41,840 nucleotides of DNA from Synechococcales cyanobacterium CRU_2_2 (GCA_012034805.1 JAAUOP010000029.1:1-41840), one strand, 5' to 3'; counted from the stretch's first letter, positions 18,701 through 26,975 are shown. The notes: a model not told the origin generated them from the sequence alone. A program made the numbers and translations.

Positions 18701-21700
18701 AGATTTTCACCAGCTGCTCAATTTCGCTAGAGCGTTCGGCATCATCATTGACATCTCCTGAGACGACAACACCTGAAGCGATACCTCCTGAAACGACATC
18801 TCCTGAAACGGCGACACTTAAATCAATCAGGCCACCCCAGAATTCGGGATGCTCGAGGGCGATGACCTTACCGAGACCCCAGAGCGGGCTTTGAGCTAGA
18901 CCAGGGGCAGGTTCACCCTGGATGCTGTGGACGCCTCGGGTAAGCAGCCAGATGGGTGCTGGAGCTAGATTTGCCGAGTTCTGATTCGCCGAATCCCGAG
19001 GTGTCAAACCCTTCTGAATCAACCCCTGAAGTAATGCCAGAACCGAGCCACAGGTCTGGGCTTGGGCCTCGATTAGGGCCACAGCGCTCAGGCCGGGGGA
19101 GGCCGGGACTGAGGGGGTAGAACTGGAGGCGATCGCTGGCCCATCCAAAGCACCGCAGTGAACAATCCCCTTCAACGGAGACAAGCCCTGGGGCAGTGAG
19201 ATCAACAGTTGTTCCAGCATGTCTACTGGGCTATCCTGGATGGACTTGAGCTGCAGGCGATGCACCGTCTGGCCCTGGGCTTCAAGTGCCGTAGCCACAG
19301 CTGCGCCAGTACCGGCTTGATCCTCAAAAATTAGCCAGTTCTGAGGCAGTTGCTGAGACATCAGGCGGGGTTTTCTGGGGTGGCTCAATTCGATTGCCAT
19401 AGCTTCCCAGGCGACTCGATAGCGCTGTATGGCATTGACACTAGCATTGATGCTGGAGTTGCTGATGCTGGAGTTGTTGATGCTGGAGTTTGCGCAGGAC
19501 GATGCGCTGGGGGGGGCGTCTTGGGCGATCACCATCGCTCTGTTCGCCGAGGGTTTGCCCAAGCCCTCTAGCCAACAGGGTTGCCGCTGAAAGGGATAGG
19601 TGGGCAAATCCAAGTGCAAGCTTGAGCATTGACCGAGGAGATTTCGAGTCTGGTTGCGATCGAGACTCTTCCAGTCCACTGCCACTCCCTGAACCGCTAA
19701 GGCCCCCAAGCTCTGAAGCAATTGATGAATATCGGCCTTACCGGGATAAAGGCTCGGGAGCCAAAGGAGTTGGGCGGGCAGACGTTTCGACAGGCCATTG
19801 GCAGACAGGCTGTTGGCAGATAGGCTATCCTGTTGCAGACATTGGCGACCCATGGGGAGCAGCGTCGGCTGGGGACCAATTTCGAGAAAAATGCGAGCCC
19901 CCTGAGCTTGCAAACAGCGCATACTCGCTTCAAACATCACCGGCTGACGAATGTGGCGCACCCAATAATTCGGTGTGGTAATGTCAAATTCACCATCAGA
20001 CGTGATGAGCGAGCCCGTCAGGTTCGACACCAGTGGAATTTGAGGCGCATGGTAGGTGACCGTCTTCGCAACTTGCTCAAAGCGAGACAAGATCGGCTCC
20101 ATCAGCGGCGAGTGGAACGCGCGGGTCACACCCAACGAACGGCAGCGAATTCCCTGAACCTTGAGTTGTTCAGTCAACTGATTGAGCGCTACACGCTCGC
20201 CCGAAAGCACAACTAGCTCAGGTCCATTGAAGGCGGCGATCGCAACACAAGCCTCCGTCCCCTGCTGTTGCGCTGCCTCCAACTCAGGCTGTAGCCGTTC
20301 AGCGGCGGCAAATACGGCCACCATGGCACCATTCTCCGGCAGACTTTGCATCAGCTTGGCCCGCGCCGCAATGAGCTTGAGCGCATCCTCCAGACTAAAC
20401 ACCCCGGCAATGCAGGCAGCGACATATTCACCGACGCTATGACCCATCATCACCGTGGGCCGCACGCCCCAAGAGAGCCACAGTTGCGCCAAGGCATATT
20501 CCAACGCAAACAAACAGGGCTGGGTGTAAAGCGTCTCGTCGTCCCCTGTTTCGCCGATTTCCGGGTATAACAGCTTGAGCAAATCGCGATCGCACTCAGC
20601 GCTCAAAATCTGGGCGCAGCGATCGATCGCGGCCTTAAACACAGGCTCAGTCTCGTAGAGCTGCCGCCCCATGCCAACCATCTGGGAGCCTTGGCCTGTG
20701 AACAAGAAGGCGATCCCAGGGCAGGCTTCGGCGACCCCCCGAATCACATCGCGTTGGCGCTGGTTGGCCAAAAACCCTTGAAGTTGCGCTTGCATCTGTG
20801 CTGGGGTTTGGGCTATCGTTGCCAGTCGCTGCTCAAATTCGCTCCGACCTGTGTTCACCCGGACACAAAGCTCGCTCAACTCATCCACCCCTAGATTTGG
20901 ATGCTGCACCAACCAATCGCGATAACGCTGAACTAGAGCCGTGAGGGCTGGTGCGGTTTTGGCGGACAGCATCAGGAGATGGTGCGATCGCGCCGCAGCA
21001 CTCACAGGTTCAGAAGAGGATTGCCCAGAAGACTGCGCACCGGAACTCGCACTAGAACTTTCACCAGAATTTTCGCCAGAACTGGCAACAACCGGAGCCT
21101 CACCCACAATCACGTGGGCATTAGTACCCCCAAAACCAAAGGAACTGACACCTGCGAGTCGGGGGCGATGGCCGCAGCCCTGGGCCGCATCAGCCCTAGG
21201 CCAGGGCTGCGGCTCAGTGGGAATTTGCAGGCGATGGGCTCCGCCTAGGCCTGCCGGCTCGATCGCCCCAAGCTGAATATGAGGATTGAGCTGCTTGAGA
21301 TTCAAGTGGGGCGGAATCGTCTCCTGTTGCAAAGACAAGATTGATTTGATCAAACCCGCAACACCAGCTGCAGCTTCAAGGTGGCCAATGTTGGTTTTGA
21401 CCGAGCCGATCCAGCTTGTATCCGGCTCTTGAGCGCCAATGGACGGTTCACGAGCCGCCAGATCCTCGGCAAACAGGGTTTGCAGTGCATTCAGCTCAAT
21501 CGGATCGCCGAGGGCTGTTCCCGTACCGTGGGCCTCAATGTAGTTAATGTCAGTTGCCTGAACACCCGCTTGGCTCAGTGCCTGACGAATCACCGCCTGC
21601 TGCGATCGCCCATTCGGTGCCGTCAAGCCATTGCTGCGGCCATCTTGGTTAATTGCAGACCCTTGGATGACCGCTAGGATGCGATCGCCCGCCTGCTGCG

Positions 21701-22331
21701 CCACACTCAGTCGCTTCAGCAACACCACGCCACAGCCTTCGCCGCGCACATAGCCATCCGCCTCTGCGTCAAACGTCTTGCAGCGACCATCTGCAGCCAT
21801 CATACCCGCCTGACGAAAGACCTGGGTGAGGTCTGGCGACAGCATGAGGTTGACCCCGGCGGCGATCGCCAGCTCACATTCTCCCTCATTCAAACTCTGA
21901 CAGGCCAGATGGACTGCCACCAAGGATGAAGAGCAAGCGGTGTCTACCGCAAGGGAAGGCCCATGCAAATCCAGAAAATAGGACAATCGGTTGGCCGCGA
22001 TGCTGTGGGCGTTGCCCGTGCCCGAGTAGGCATCGACCGCGAGCCCCTGGGCGGCTTGCAGTTGGGCATAGTCACTACTACTGAGGCCCACGAACACCCC
22101 CGTAGCGCTCCCGGCCAGTCGGGTTGCCGGAATGTCAGCGTGCTCCAAGGCTTCCCACGTCACCTCCAGCAACAGCCGTTGCTGCGGATCCATGCGCTGG
22201 GCTTCGCGGGGAGAAAGACCAAAAAACGAGGCATCGAACTGATCGATTGCGTCGAGAAAGCCACCCCAATCAGACTCGTTGCTGTACCAACGCTCGGTCG
22301 GACGAATGGCATCTTTCCCCTGCACCAGCAA
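15546..22331 (-). CDS. ols: Olefin synthase, KS-AT-KR-ACP-ST-TE portion
   Basis: The elongating and decarboxylating part of a type I polyketide olefin synthase, which adds one malonyl unit to an ACP-bound fatty acyl chain, reduces the ketone, sulfates the 3-hydroxyl, and releases a terminal alkene by hydrolysis with decarboxylation and sulfate loss. Domains in order: ketosynthase (Cys133 in DTACSSSL; EAHGTGTALGDP; KTNIGHLEAA), malonyl-type acyltransferase (GHSVGEY and AFHSPLME), ketoreductase (YLVTGGLGALG; active Tyr in GQGNYAAANAF), carrier protein (LLDSGMDSLMI), sulfotransferase (SSPRSGSTLLR; HLVRHPYAV) and thioesterase (GHSLGS; Glu in MVETILP). Linkers are low-complexity and rich in Ser/Thr/Ala. 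The ketosynthase frame is open upstream of the listed start (AIAIVGLGCRFPGADNP) with no usable start codon, so it joins the ACP frame through an indel. The last about 75 residues of this ORF are out of frame. The order matches cyanobacterial Ols and the CurM module. Confidence 0.9.
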   Translation of the reverse strand: MLVQGKDAIRPTERWYSNESDWGGFLDAIDQFDASFFGLSPREAQRMDPQQRLLLEVTWEALEHADIPATRLAGSATGVFVGLSSSDYAQLQAAQGLAVDAYSGTGNAHSIAANRLSYFLDLHGPSLAVDTACSSSLVAVHLACQSLNEGECELAIAAGVNLMLSPDLTQVFRQAGMMAADGRCKTFDAEADGYVRGEGCGVVLLKRLSVAQQAGDRILAVIQGSAINQDGRSNGLTAPNGRSQQAVIRQALSQAGVQATDINYIEAHGTGTALGDPIELNALQTLFAEDLAAREPSIGAQEPDTSWIGSVKTNIGHLEAAAGVAGLIKSILSLQQETIPPHLNLKQLNPHIQLGAIEPAGLGGAHRLQIPTEPQPWPRADAAQGCGHRPRLAGVSSFGFGGTNAHVIVGEAPVVASSGENSGESSSASSGAQSSGQSSSEPVSAAARSHHLLMLSAKTAPALTALVQRYRDWLVQHPNLGVDELSELCVRVNTGRSEFEQRLATIAQTPAQMQAQLQGFLANQRQRDVIRGVAEACPGIAFLFTGQGSQMVGMGRQLYETEPVFKAAIDRCAQILSAECDRDLLKLLYPEIGETGDDETLYTQPCLFALEYALAQLWLSWGVRPTVMMGHSVGEYVAACIAGVFSLEDALKLIAARAKLMQSLPENGAMVAVFAAAERLQPELEAAQQQGTEACVAIAAFNGPELVVLSGERVALNQLTEQLKVQGIRCRSLGVTRAFHSPLMEPILSRFEQVAKTVTYHAPQIPLVSNLTGSLITSDGEFDITTPNYWVRHIRQPVMFEASMRCLQAQGARIFLEIGPQPTLLPMGRQCLQQDSLSANSLSANGLSKRLPAQLLWLPSLYPGKADIHQLLQSLGALAVQGVAVDWKSLDRNQTRNLLGQCSSLHLDLPTYPFQRQPCWLEGLGKPSANRAMVIAQDAPPSASSCANSSINNSSISNSSINASVNAIQRYRVAWEAMAIELSHPRKPRLMSQQLPQNWLIFEDQAGTGAAVATALEAQGQTVHRLQLKSIQDSPVDMLEQLLISLPQGLSPLKGIVHCGALDGPAIASSSTPSVPASPGLSAVALIEAQAQTCGSVLALLQGLIQKGLTPRDSANQNSANLAPAPIWLLTRGVHSIQGEPAPGLAQSPLWGLGKVIALEHPEFWGGLIDLSVAVSGDVVSGGIASGVVVSGDVNDDAERSSEIEQLVKILLHSPDEDQIALRSQPFVARLQPLHCPALPASTAKFSLKPQASYLVTGGLGALGLILAEWLADQGARHLVLVSRRSPNPQQQQTLAALAERGVNCDVRSLDVTDADAVAALCAELRQSPTPLAGLIHAAGSLADGLLLGQTWEQWQRVLAPKLLGSWNLHQATQADPLDFFVLFSSVASLLGSPGQGNYAAANAFLDAIAQTRRAQGQTALSLNWGPWAGAGMAEAVRPNRRLRQGLPLLDPAHCLEQLSQLLSDPVNDPAHDPDTFQLGLFQADWPLLLQQFPQFKTSGYFQAIASTLTTVATTNTATVLLATTAATAAAATTELAAQVAIREQLLNASSEQRPALVEDYLRDAIAHILQIDPSALAPSRSLLDSGMDSLMIMEAIHQLKQDLQLMIYPREFYERPRLDALAKYLAGEFEQSHGLAQQPMQEYSGVKPLEESLTSVNAIGPAVSRSFTVHSPLPQVPLTNSPPGRSNRQKAGPMAFILSSPRSGSTLLRVMLAGNPALFSPPELHLLPFETLGDRKRQLGVSHLGEGLQRSLMELKGLNVEASRDFIQALEDRDMPIEDVYALLQDLAGNRLLIDKSPSYASDLANLARAERCIDGAQYIHLVRHPYAVLESFCRMRMDKLVGDGQQSALDLAEKIWCASNENTQRFFESLDQSQSLAQGDLLGQQQTSSRHYLIRYEALVQHPESVLRSLCDFLEVPFDAAMLEPYQGDRMTDGVYKQSLSLGDPNFENRRTIDASMAEAWRKIQLPRLLQPSTQILARRLAYELPQEMSHSIPRSKDESSRASPVAAAPHLGRNPAPHSETHLEAFAATMTEKFLSVRGTTICLCTWGPESGPLVLCLHGILEQGASWLEVATRLAAQGYRIVAPDLRGHGRSTHVQQGNSYNLLDFLADLDGIVEQIADKPFTLVGHSLGSVVGALFASIRPHRIRNLIMVETILPSEVSDEEAVDQLTTHLDYLAKPLEHPVFQMWKLLRSASVSRLRHCRRLSQCCWRNGSPNPVKAACAGVGLRCCGRGPGLRSTALASRVIWGCCVEFAIQLP
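18751..18810. repeat. 15-bp tandem repeat in an Ols linker
   Basis: Four imperfect 15-bp units, ending at ACATCTCCTGAAACG, occupy 18751-18810. They encode a Gly/Val/Ser repeat (SGDVVSGGIASGVVVSGDV) before the ketoreductase domain. Unit length is a multiple of three, so copy number can change without a frameshift. Confidence 0.75.
19446..19490. repeat. 15-bp tandem repeat in the linker after the AT domain
   Basis: Three units of the type GTTGATGCTGGAGTT lie at 19446-19490. They encode the Asn/Ser/Ile repeat SSINNSSISNSSIN between the acyltransferase and ketoreductase regions. Confidence 0.75.
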
Positions 22332-22375
22332 CTGCCAAAAGGCTTGGGGATTATCCGCACCGGGGAAACGGCAGC

Positions 22376-22819
22376 CTAAACCGACGATGGCGATCGCTCC
22401 CGCCCGCCATTTCGGGAGCGCCCTGAGGCTGTCGCGATCGCCTGGGGTGCTGCCTGGGAAGCCGCAGCTTGGGGGTCAAGCTGGTGGGCAAGGTAAGCGG
22501 AAAGGCTCGCGATGGTCGGATAGTCGTAGGCCAGGGTGGGCGAGAGTTTGAGGCCTAGCCAGTCCTCGAGTTCTGCCGACAGCCGCACCACACGCAACGA
22601 GTCAAGACCAAAGCTGGCCATGGGTTCTTGGAGATCAATCGACTGGGGATCAAATCCCATGATTTCGCCAAGGCGGTTCGCTAACCAGGCGGCGATTTCT
22701 GTCTGGCGGATGACGGTGCCTGGGGAAGCTTGCGTCGTCTGGGTGTCAGAGGGAGCAACCGTACCAGAAGCCACTTCTCCCGATTGCCACTGAGCTACCA
22801 CCCGCAGATCAGCTTGCAA
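22376..22819 (-). CDS. ols: Acyl carrier protein segment of the olefin synthase
   Basis: About 147 residues holding one carrier domain with the phosphopantetheine site FGLDSLRVV. In the known olefin synthases this carrier follows the fatty-acyl-AMP ligase in one polypeptide and receives the activated fatty acid. The apparent TTG start lies inside the FAAL gene, whose stop is at 22795. Adding one T to the T5 run near 22825 makes the FAAL C-terminus read GFLQADLRVVAQW, the expected continuous sequence. The domain is followed by an Ala/Gln linker, and the frame ends at 22376 just after the ketosynthase frame has begun. I therefore treat it as part of one fused protein. Confidence 0.85.
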   Translation of the reverse strand: MQADLRVVAQWQSGEVASGTVAPSDTQTTQASPGTVIRQTEIAAWLANRLGEIMGFDPQSIDLQEPMASFGLDSLRVVRLSAELEDWLGLKLSPTLAYDYPTIASLSAYLAHQLDPQAAASQAAPQAIATASGRSRNGGRERSPSSV

Positions 22820-24600
22820 AAACCGTCGCGGCAGGCATAGCGCTGAATTTTACCGCTGGAAGTCTTCGGAATGCTGTTGGTTCGCAGCAAAACCACTGCA
22901 TAGGGCTGGAGGCCATGGTGTTTGACCACGGCTTGCCGAATCGCCTGGAGCACGGGGGCCGGATCATCGAGCTTGCGCAGCGCCGTGCGGCTGACCTCCT
23001 GTACGATCACGAGCTGCTCTTCCCCTGCCTGCTCGATCGAAAACGCGGCCCCTGCCGCCACTTGAAGGGCCGGATGGCTCTGGGCCACTGTTTCTTCAAT
23101 GTCCTGGGGATAGTGATTGCGACCTCGAACAATAATCAGATCCTTGAGCCGTCCAGTGACGAAGAGTTGGCCATCTTGCAAGAAGCCGAGATCGCCAGTG
23201 CGTAGAAAGTGCGCAGATGGGGCTTGCTCAGGCGCAAACAACCCAGATGAAGGTAACCCAGATGAAGGTAACCCAGATGAATTGGCGATCCTGGGGAGCT
23301 GGGTAGAACGAATCGCCGCCTCAAACGTCGATCGCGTCAGATCCGGACGTCGCCAATAGCCCTGGGCCACACTCGGCCCCGACAGCCACACCTCACCCAC
23401 CTGGCCTTCCGGCAGCACCGTCAGCTGCTCGGGATCCACAATTTGCAAATTCTGATTTGCGAGCACACGGCCCGACGCCACCAGAACCACACCCTCGGTA
23501 CCCACCAAAGCAGGCTGCACAAGCCGTCGCTGCAAGGCCTGACCATCCACCGTGGCCAAAACCGGAGCCAAGGATCGATTGCCGCCGGTCACCTTCAGCG
23601 TCGCCTCGGCCATGCCGTAGCAGGGGTAGAAGAATTCGCGCCGAAAGCCGCATTCCGCGAACGTTTCCACGAAGCGATCGAGGGACTGCGATCGCACCGG
23701 TTCAGCCCCAGTAAAGGCGACCTCCCAGTTGCTCAAATCCAGGCCTGCCCGCTGTTCAGCGGTAATGTGTTTGACGCACAGGTCGTAGGCAAAATTCGGC
23801 CCGCCGCTGGTCACCACACGGTAGTCGGAAATGGCTTTGAGCCAACACAGTGGCCGCTGGAGAAAACTGACCGGCGGCATCAGCACCATGGACGCACCCA
23901 GGAAAATAGGCTGGAGAATGCCTCCGATCAGGCCCATGTCATGGTAGGGCGGCAGCCAGGAAACGCCCTGGCTGTCGCTGGTGTATTCAAATCCCTGGTT
24001 AATCAGCGCTGAGTTGTGGATCAAGTTACCATGGCTGACCATAACGCCCTTGGGCTGACCCGTGGAGCCGCTGGTGTATTGCAAAAAGGCCAACTGACTA
24101 GGCTCTGGCTCGACCGGCCGCCAAGCCTCGGCCCAGCGGACAACCTCCAGTGCGCCGCCAAAGGCCCCATCGTCGGTAGCGAGGCACTCGATCGCGGTGG
24201 CGTCAGCGCCCATGAGCTGGTTCACCAGTTTGCCATGGAGTTCGGTGTTGGTCAGGGCAAACCGCGCCTCTGCGTCGGTGATAATTGTCTGTAGCCGCTC
24301 CAAGGAACGATTGGCCCGAGGCGGATAGGCCGGAACAGCGACGGTGCCTGCATACAGGCAACCAAAAAAAGCGGCAATAAAGTCAAGGCCAGGCGGGTAG
24401 AGCAGCAGCGCTCGTTCACCAGGGGCACCCAAGTCCTGAAGCTTTGCGGCGATCGCCCGTGCTCGCTGGTCCAAGTCAGCAAAGGAGAGCACTCCGGCGA
24501 TGGTTTCCCCATCCTGCAAAAACGTAAAAACCGTCTGGTCAGAAAGGTGATGCGCATGGTGACGCAACAGCGCGGCAAAGCTAGGGAAGGTGTGGGACAT
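22795..24600 (-). CDS. ols: Fatty-acyl-AMP ligase (FAAL), loading part of the olefin synthase
   Basis: A 601-residue adenylating enzyme that activates a free fatty acid with ATP and loads it on the adjacent carrier protein. Signatures: LQYTSGSTGQPKGVMVSHG (ATP-binding P-loop), SWLPPYHDMGLIGG (FAAL type), YPCYGMAEATL, FLRTGDLGFL and GRLKDLIIVRGRNHYPQDIE, then TSSGKIQRYACR with the catalytic Lys. Before FLRTGDLG lies an extra stretch with a 15-bp repeat encoding SSGLP units. ATG 24600 is preceded by a 451-bp gap, so this is the probable first codon of the whole olefin synthase. The stop at 22795 comes from a frame break in a T run; see the ACP entry. Confidence 0.92.
   Translation of the reverse strand: MSHTFPSFAALLRHHAHHLSDQTVFTFLQDGETIAGVLSFADLDQRARAIAAKLQDLGAPGERALLLYPPGLDFIAAFFGCLYAGTVAVPAYPPRANRSLERLQTIITDAEARFALTNTELHGKLVNQLMGADATAIECLATDDGAFGGALEVVRWAEAWRPVEPEPSQLAFLQYTSGSTGQPKGVMVSHGNLIHNSALINQGFEYTSDSQGVSWLPPYHDMGLIGGILQPIFLGASMVLMPPVSFLQRPLCWLKAISDYRVVTSGGPNFAYDLCVKHITAEQRAGLDLSNWEVAFTGAEPVRSQSLDRFVETFAECGFRREFFYPCYGMAEATLKVTGGNRSLAPVLATVDGQALQRRLVQPALVGTEGVVLVASGRVLANQNLQIVDPEQLTVLPEGQVGEVWLSGPSVAQGYWRRPDLTRSTFEAAIRSTQLPRIANSSGLPSSGLPSSGLFAPEQAPSAHFLRTGDLGFLQDGQLFVTGRLKDLIIVRGRNHYPQDIEETVAQSHPALQVAAGAAFSIEQAGEEQLVIVQEVSRTALRKLDDPAPVLQAIRQAVVKHHGLQPYAVVLLRTNSIPKTSSGKIQRYACRDGFCKLICGW
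23241..23285. repeat. 15-bp tandem repeat in FAAL
   Basis: ACCCAGATGAAGGTA occurs twice in tandem (23241-23270), followed by a third, diverged unit. It encodes SSGLP repeats in a loop of the adenylating enzyme. Confidence 0.8.
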
Positions 24601-25051
24601 CTATGGATTCAGCGACTTCTCTGAATTGTTAATAATCTTTGAAGATCGAAATCTAATCATACTGTCTCAGGCCTGACAGTTTTAAGCCTGATAGTTTTAG
24701 GCCTGAAGTTTTAGGCCTGATAGTTTTAGGCCTGATAGTTTTAGGCCTGATAGTTCTAGGCATGATGGTTTTGGGTCTGGGTTTTGGCCTGGGTCAGATC
24801 GGCTTGGGCCCGAACGTTTTTAAGATTGAGCGTTTTTTAGCGTGACAGCTTCGCTTCGCTCACGCCAGCCCCCACGATCCATTGCGATCGTCAACCGCAG
24901 CACAAACGTCTCGAATGAACCCACTTGGGCTCTCAAAATACTGATATACGAAACAACCGTTCTAAACGGGCGCGTGTGAGGAAAATGAGAGGTCGGGATA
25001 CGGCACTGATTCTGAATACCGAATCTTAATCTAGGAGGGCAGGGGCCTTCC
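24601..25051. other. Gene-free stretch between ols and ADO
   Basis: No credible ORF. It contains a 15-bp tandem repeat (24669-24786) next to ols, an inverted repeat GCGTGA...TCACGC at about 24840-24865, and AT-rich DNA (24620-24660) that could carry the ols promoter reading leftwards. The small minus-strand ORF at 24820-25110 is rejected as composition noise. The length makes simple readthrough from ADO into ols possible but not assured. Confidence 0.5.
24669..24786. repeat. 15-bp tandem repeat upstream of ols
   Basis: About eight imperfect units of AGGCCTGATAGTTTT, with one unit of 14 bp and the last ones degenerate, run from 24669 to about 24786. Outside coding DNA it does not need to keep a frame, yet the unit length equals that of the repeats inside ols. 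Confidence 0.85.
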
Positions 25052-25759
25052 CTAGGCCGCGATCGCACCATCCGCAGACATGCCAGAGACTTCCTGAAAG
25101 CTAAAGCCAATGGCTTCTAGTGCTTCGCCGTAATGAATCGTAAATTCTTCCTCAAGGGTCTCGAGATCTATACCGAGTCGGGCGGCATCTTGGCCCATGC
25201 GCGTCAGGATCGTTCGGGCGATGGGCAAAATGCTCTGGCTTGCGGCTTGGATATCAGCTTTGACGGTTTCAAACTGCTCTTGGAACCAGGTTTGACCAAA
25301 ATTCAGGTGTTGATACTCGTCCTGGATAACGGCTTCGGCAACCTCACGAGAGAATTCGTCGGCCACGGGAAGATAGGCATTGTAAGTGGCGATCGCCAAG
25401 CATTCAACCACTAAGGCCTGGATCAGCAAGCAGGGCACCAACTGCCCACGGTCTGCGGCGGCGGTGAAGCGATCGCGCAGCTCCGCAAACACATCCTCAG
25501 CCCAGCCCCGGTCTGCCTTGATGCCCATACGCCTGCCGCAAGACTGAAATCCTCGCTGGTGTCGTCGCTCGACTCGGGCCGCTGCCAGCAGGGATGTTCG
25601 GTGCTGGGGCAGCATCTCCGCCAGCCGCAGGTAGTTGTTGTAGGCCTCTTGCTCACCTGTGATGAACACGCCGTTGAGGCGGCTATAGGCAACTTTGTAG
25701 GCCGTACTGTCGTAATCCAGGTTGGGATCGACGGCGAGATTGACCTGAAGGGGGGACAT
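25052..25759 (-). CDS. ado: Aldehyde-deformylating oxygenase (ADO)
   Basis: A 235-residue ferritin-like di-iron enzyme that converts fatty aldehydes to alkanes plus formate. The six iron ligands are all present: Glu36 (TGEQEAYNNY), Glu64 and His67 (VERRHQRGF), Glu119 (ALVVECLAI), Glu148 and His151 (IQDEYQHLNFG). Each sits exactly nine positions before its counterpart in the Prochlorococcus PMT1231 enzyme as I recall it, so the alignment is gap-free. The C-terminus (YGEALEAIGFSFQEVSGMSA) matches too. AGGAG lies 7 nt before ATG 25759. The usual partner, acyl-ACP reductase, normally adjacent, is not in this window. Its downstream neighbour on the same strand is the olefin synthase, which is remarkable. 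Confidence 0.93.
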   Translation of the reverse strand: MSPLQVNLAVDPNLDYDSTAYKVAYSRLNGVFITGEQEAYNNYLRLAEMLPQHRTSLLAAARVERRHQRGFQSCGRRMGIKADRGWAEDVFAELRDRFTAAADRGQLVPCLLIQALVVECLAIATYNAYLPVADEFSREVAEAVIQDEYQHLNFGQTWFQEQFETVKADIQAASQSILPIARTILTRMGQDAARLGIDLETLEEEFTIHYGEALEAIGFSFQEVSGMSADGAIAA

Positions 25760-26084
25760 GAAGGGTCTCCTAGCGGGTAGGGCTTAGCGGGTAGGGCTTT
25801 GGTGCTTCGGATGGGGCTTGTTTGGCTCCGGTGGACAATGTATCCGCAGTGGGCAACGTATTTTGCAGTTACCACAGTTCCAGTCTAACGACTTTGGGAG
25901 CGGCAAGGCAGGGGCAGAACCAGTGAACCGCAAGTGGTGATCACCCAACGGCCATCCCCTGATCCAAGAGCAACCTACAAGATCAACCTATCCTGAGGCC
26001 ACTCGTCCGGATATTTGGCAGAGATTGTGGGCGCGATAGGGTTCGAGCCGACTAAGATGTAGTTTGGTTTTATTGAATTGTGCT
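25760..26084. promoter_or_regulatory. Divergent intergenic region between ADO and the S1 gene
   Basis: A 325-bp gap that must hold promoters for both directions. Near ADO the sequence AGCGGGTAGGGCTT is present twice (about 25773-25800). I see no reliable -35/-10 pair, operator or riboswitch. Confidence 0.4.
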
Positions 26085-26972
26085 ATGAGCCCGCAATCCC
26101 AAGACTTGTCCTTTTCCATGGAGGACTTCGAGAAAGCCCTCGACCAGCACGACTACGGTTTTGCAGTCGGTCAAACGGTGAAGGGCGTAATTGCCGACCA
26201 CGCCAACGATGGCGTGTACGTGGACATTGGCGGCAAAGCGACGGCGTTTTTGCCCAGCCAAGAGGCGGCACTGCGTCCCGTGATGGATCTGTCGGCAACG
26301 CTTCCTCTCGGCGAATCCTTTGAGTTTGTGGTGATTCGGGATCAGAACGCGGAAGGACAGGTGACGATTTCCCTCAAGCGACGGCTCTTGGATCAAGCCT
26401 GGGAAAGGGTCAAGGAGCTCGAAGCGGCAAATACGACCTTGGACGTCAAGGTGACGGGATCTAACAAGGGCGGTGTCACGGCGGATGTGCATGGACTGAA
26501 TGGATTTATTCCGCGATCGCACCTCAACGAAAAGGACAACCTCGACGGCCTCAAGGGCAAGGTGCTGTCCGTCAAGTTTTTGGAAGTGGATCTCGAACGC
26601 AAAAAGCTGGTGCTCTCGGAGCGATTGGCCGGTCAATCTTCCCGGATGGCCGAGCTGGAAGTGGGGCAGCTGGTGTCGGGCAAGGTGGCGAGCATCAAGC
26701 CCTTTGGTGCCTTTGTCGATTTTGGCGGGAGTACGGGGTTGCTGCACATCAAGCAGGTGAGCGATCGCTACATCCCGGCCCTCGGTACCCTGCTCAAGCC
26801 GGGTGACCCCATCCAGGCTCTGATCGTCGATATTGACGAAGGCAAAGGCCGCATTGCCCTGTCCACCAAACACCTGGAAAACCACCCCGGTGAAATTGTG
26901 GAAAACTTTGCCGAAGTGATGGCAACGGCAGAAGCCCGCGCCGAACGCGCCCGCAAGAAGCTCGGGAGCTAG
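26085..26972 (+). CDS. Ribosomal protein S1 homologue (three S1 domains)
   Basis: A 295-residue RNA-binding protein. Domain 1 (GQTVKGVIADHANDGVYVDI) ends ISLKRRLLDQAW, domain 2 (TLDVKVTGSNKGGVTADVHG) has the FIPRSHL motif, and domain 3 (VGQLVSGKVASIKPFGAFVD) has STGLLHIKQVS. The size and three-domain layout match the short cyanobacterial/chloroplast S1 proteins (Rps1b type) rather than the six-domain enterobacterial S1. The role is mRNA binding and translation initiation on the 30S subunit. ATG 26085 is preferred over an in-frame TTG at 26064. The Tab2 gene follows after 3 bp, so the two are almost certainly cotranscribed. Confidence 0.9.
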   Translation: MSPQSQDLSFSMEDFEKALDQHDYGFAVGQTVKGVIADHANDGVYVDIGGKATAFLPSQEAALRPVMDLSATLPLGESFEFVVIRDQNAEGQVTISLKRRLLDQAWERVKELEAANTTLDVKVTGSNKGGVTADVHGLNGFIPRSHLNEKDNLDGLKGKVLSVKFLEVDLERKKLVLSERLAGQSSRMAELEVGQLVSGKVASIKPFGAFVDFGGSTGLLHIKQVSDRYIPALGTLLKPGDPIQALIVDIDEGKGRIALSTKHLENHPGEIVENFAEVMATAEARAERARKKLGS

Positions 26973-26975
26973 GCT

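Noticed and set aside
24839..24867. GCGTGA/TCACGC inverted repeat as ADO terminator
   Set aside because: In neither orientation is the hairpin followed by a T run; it resembles common cyanobacterial short repeats.
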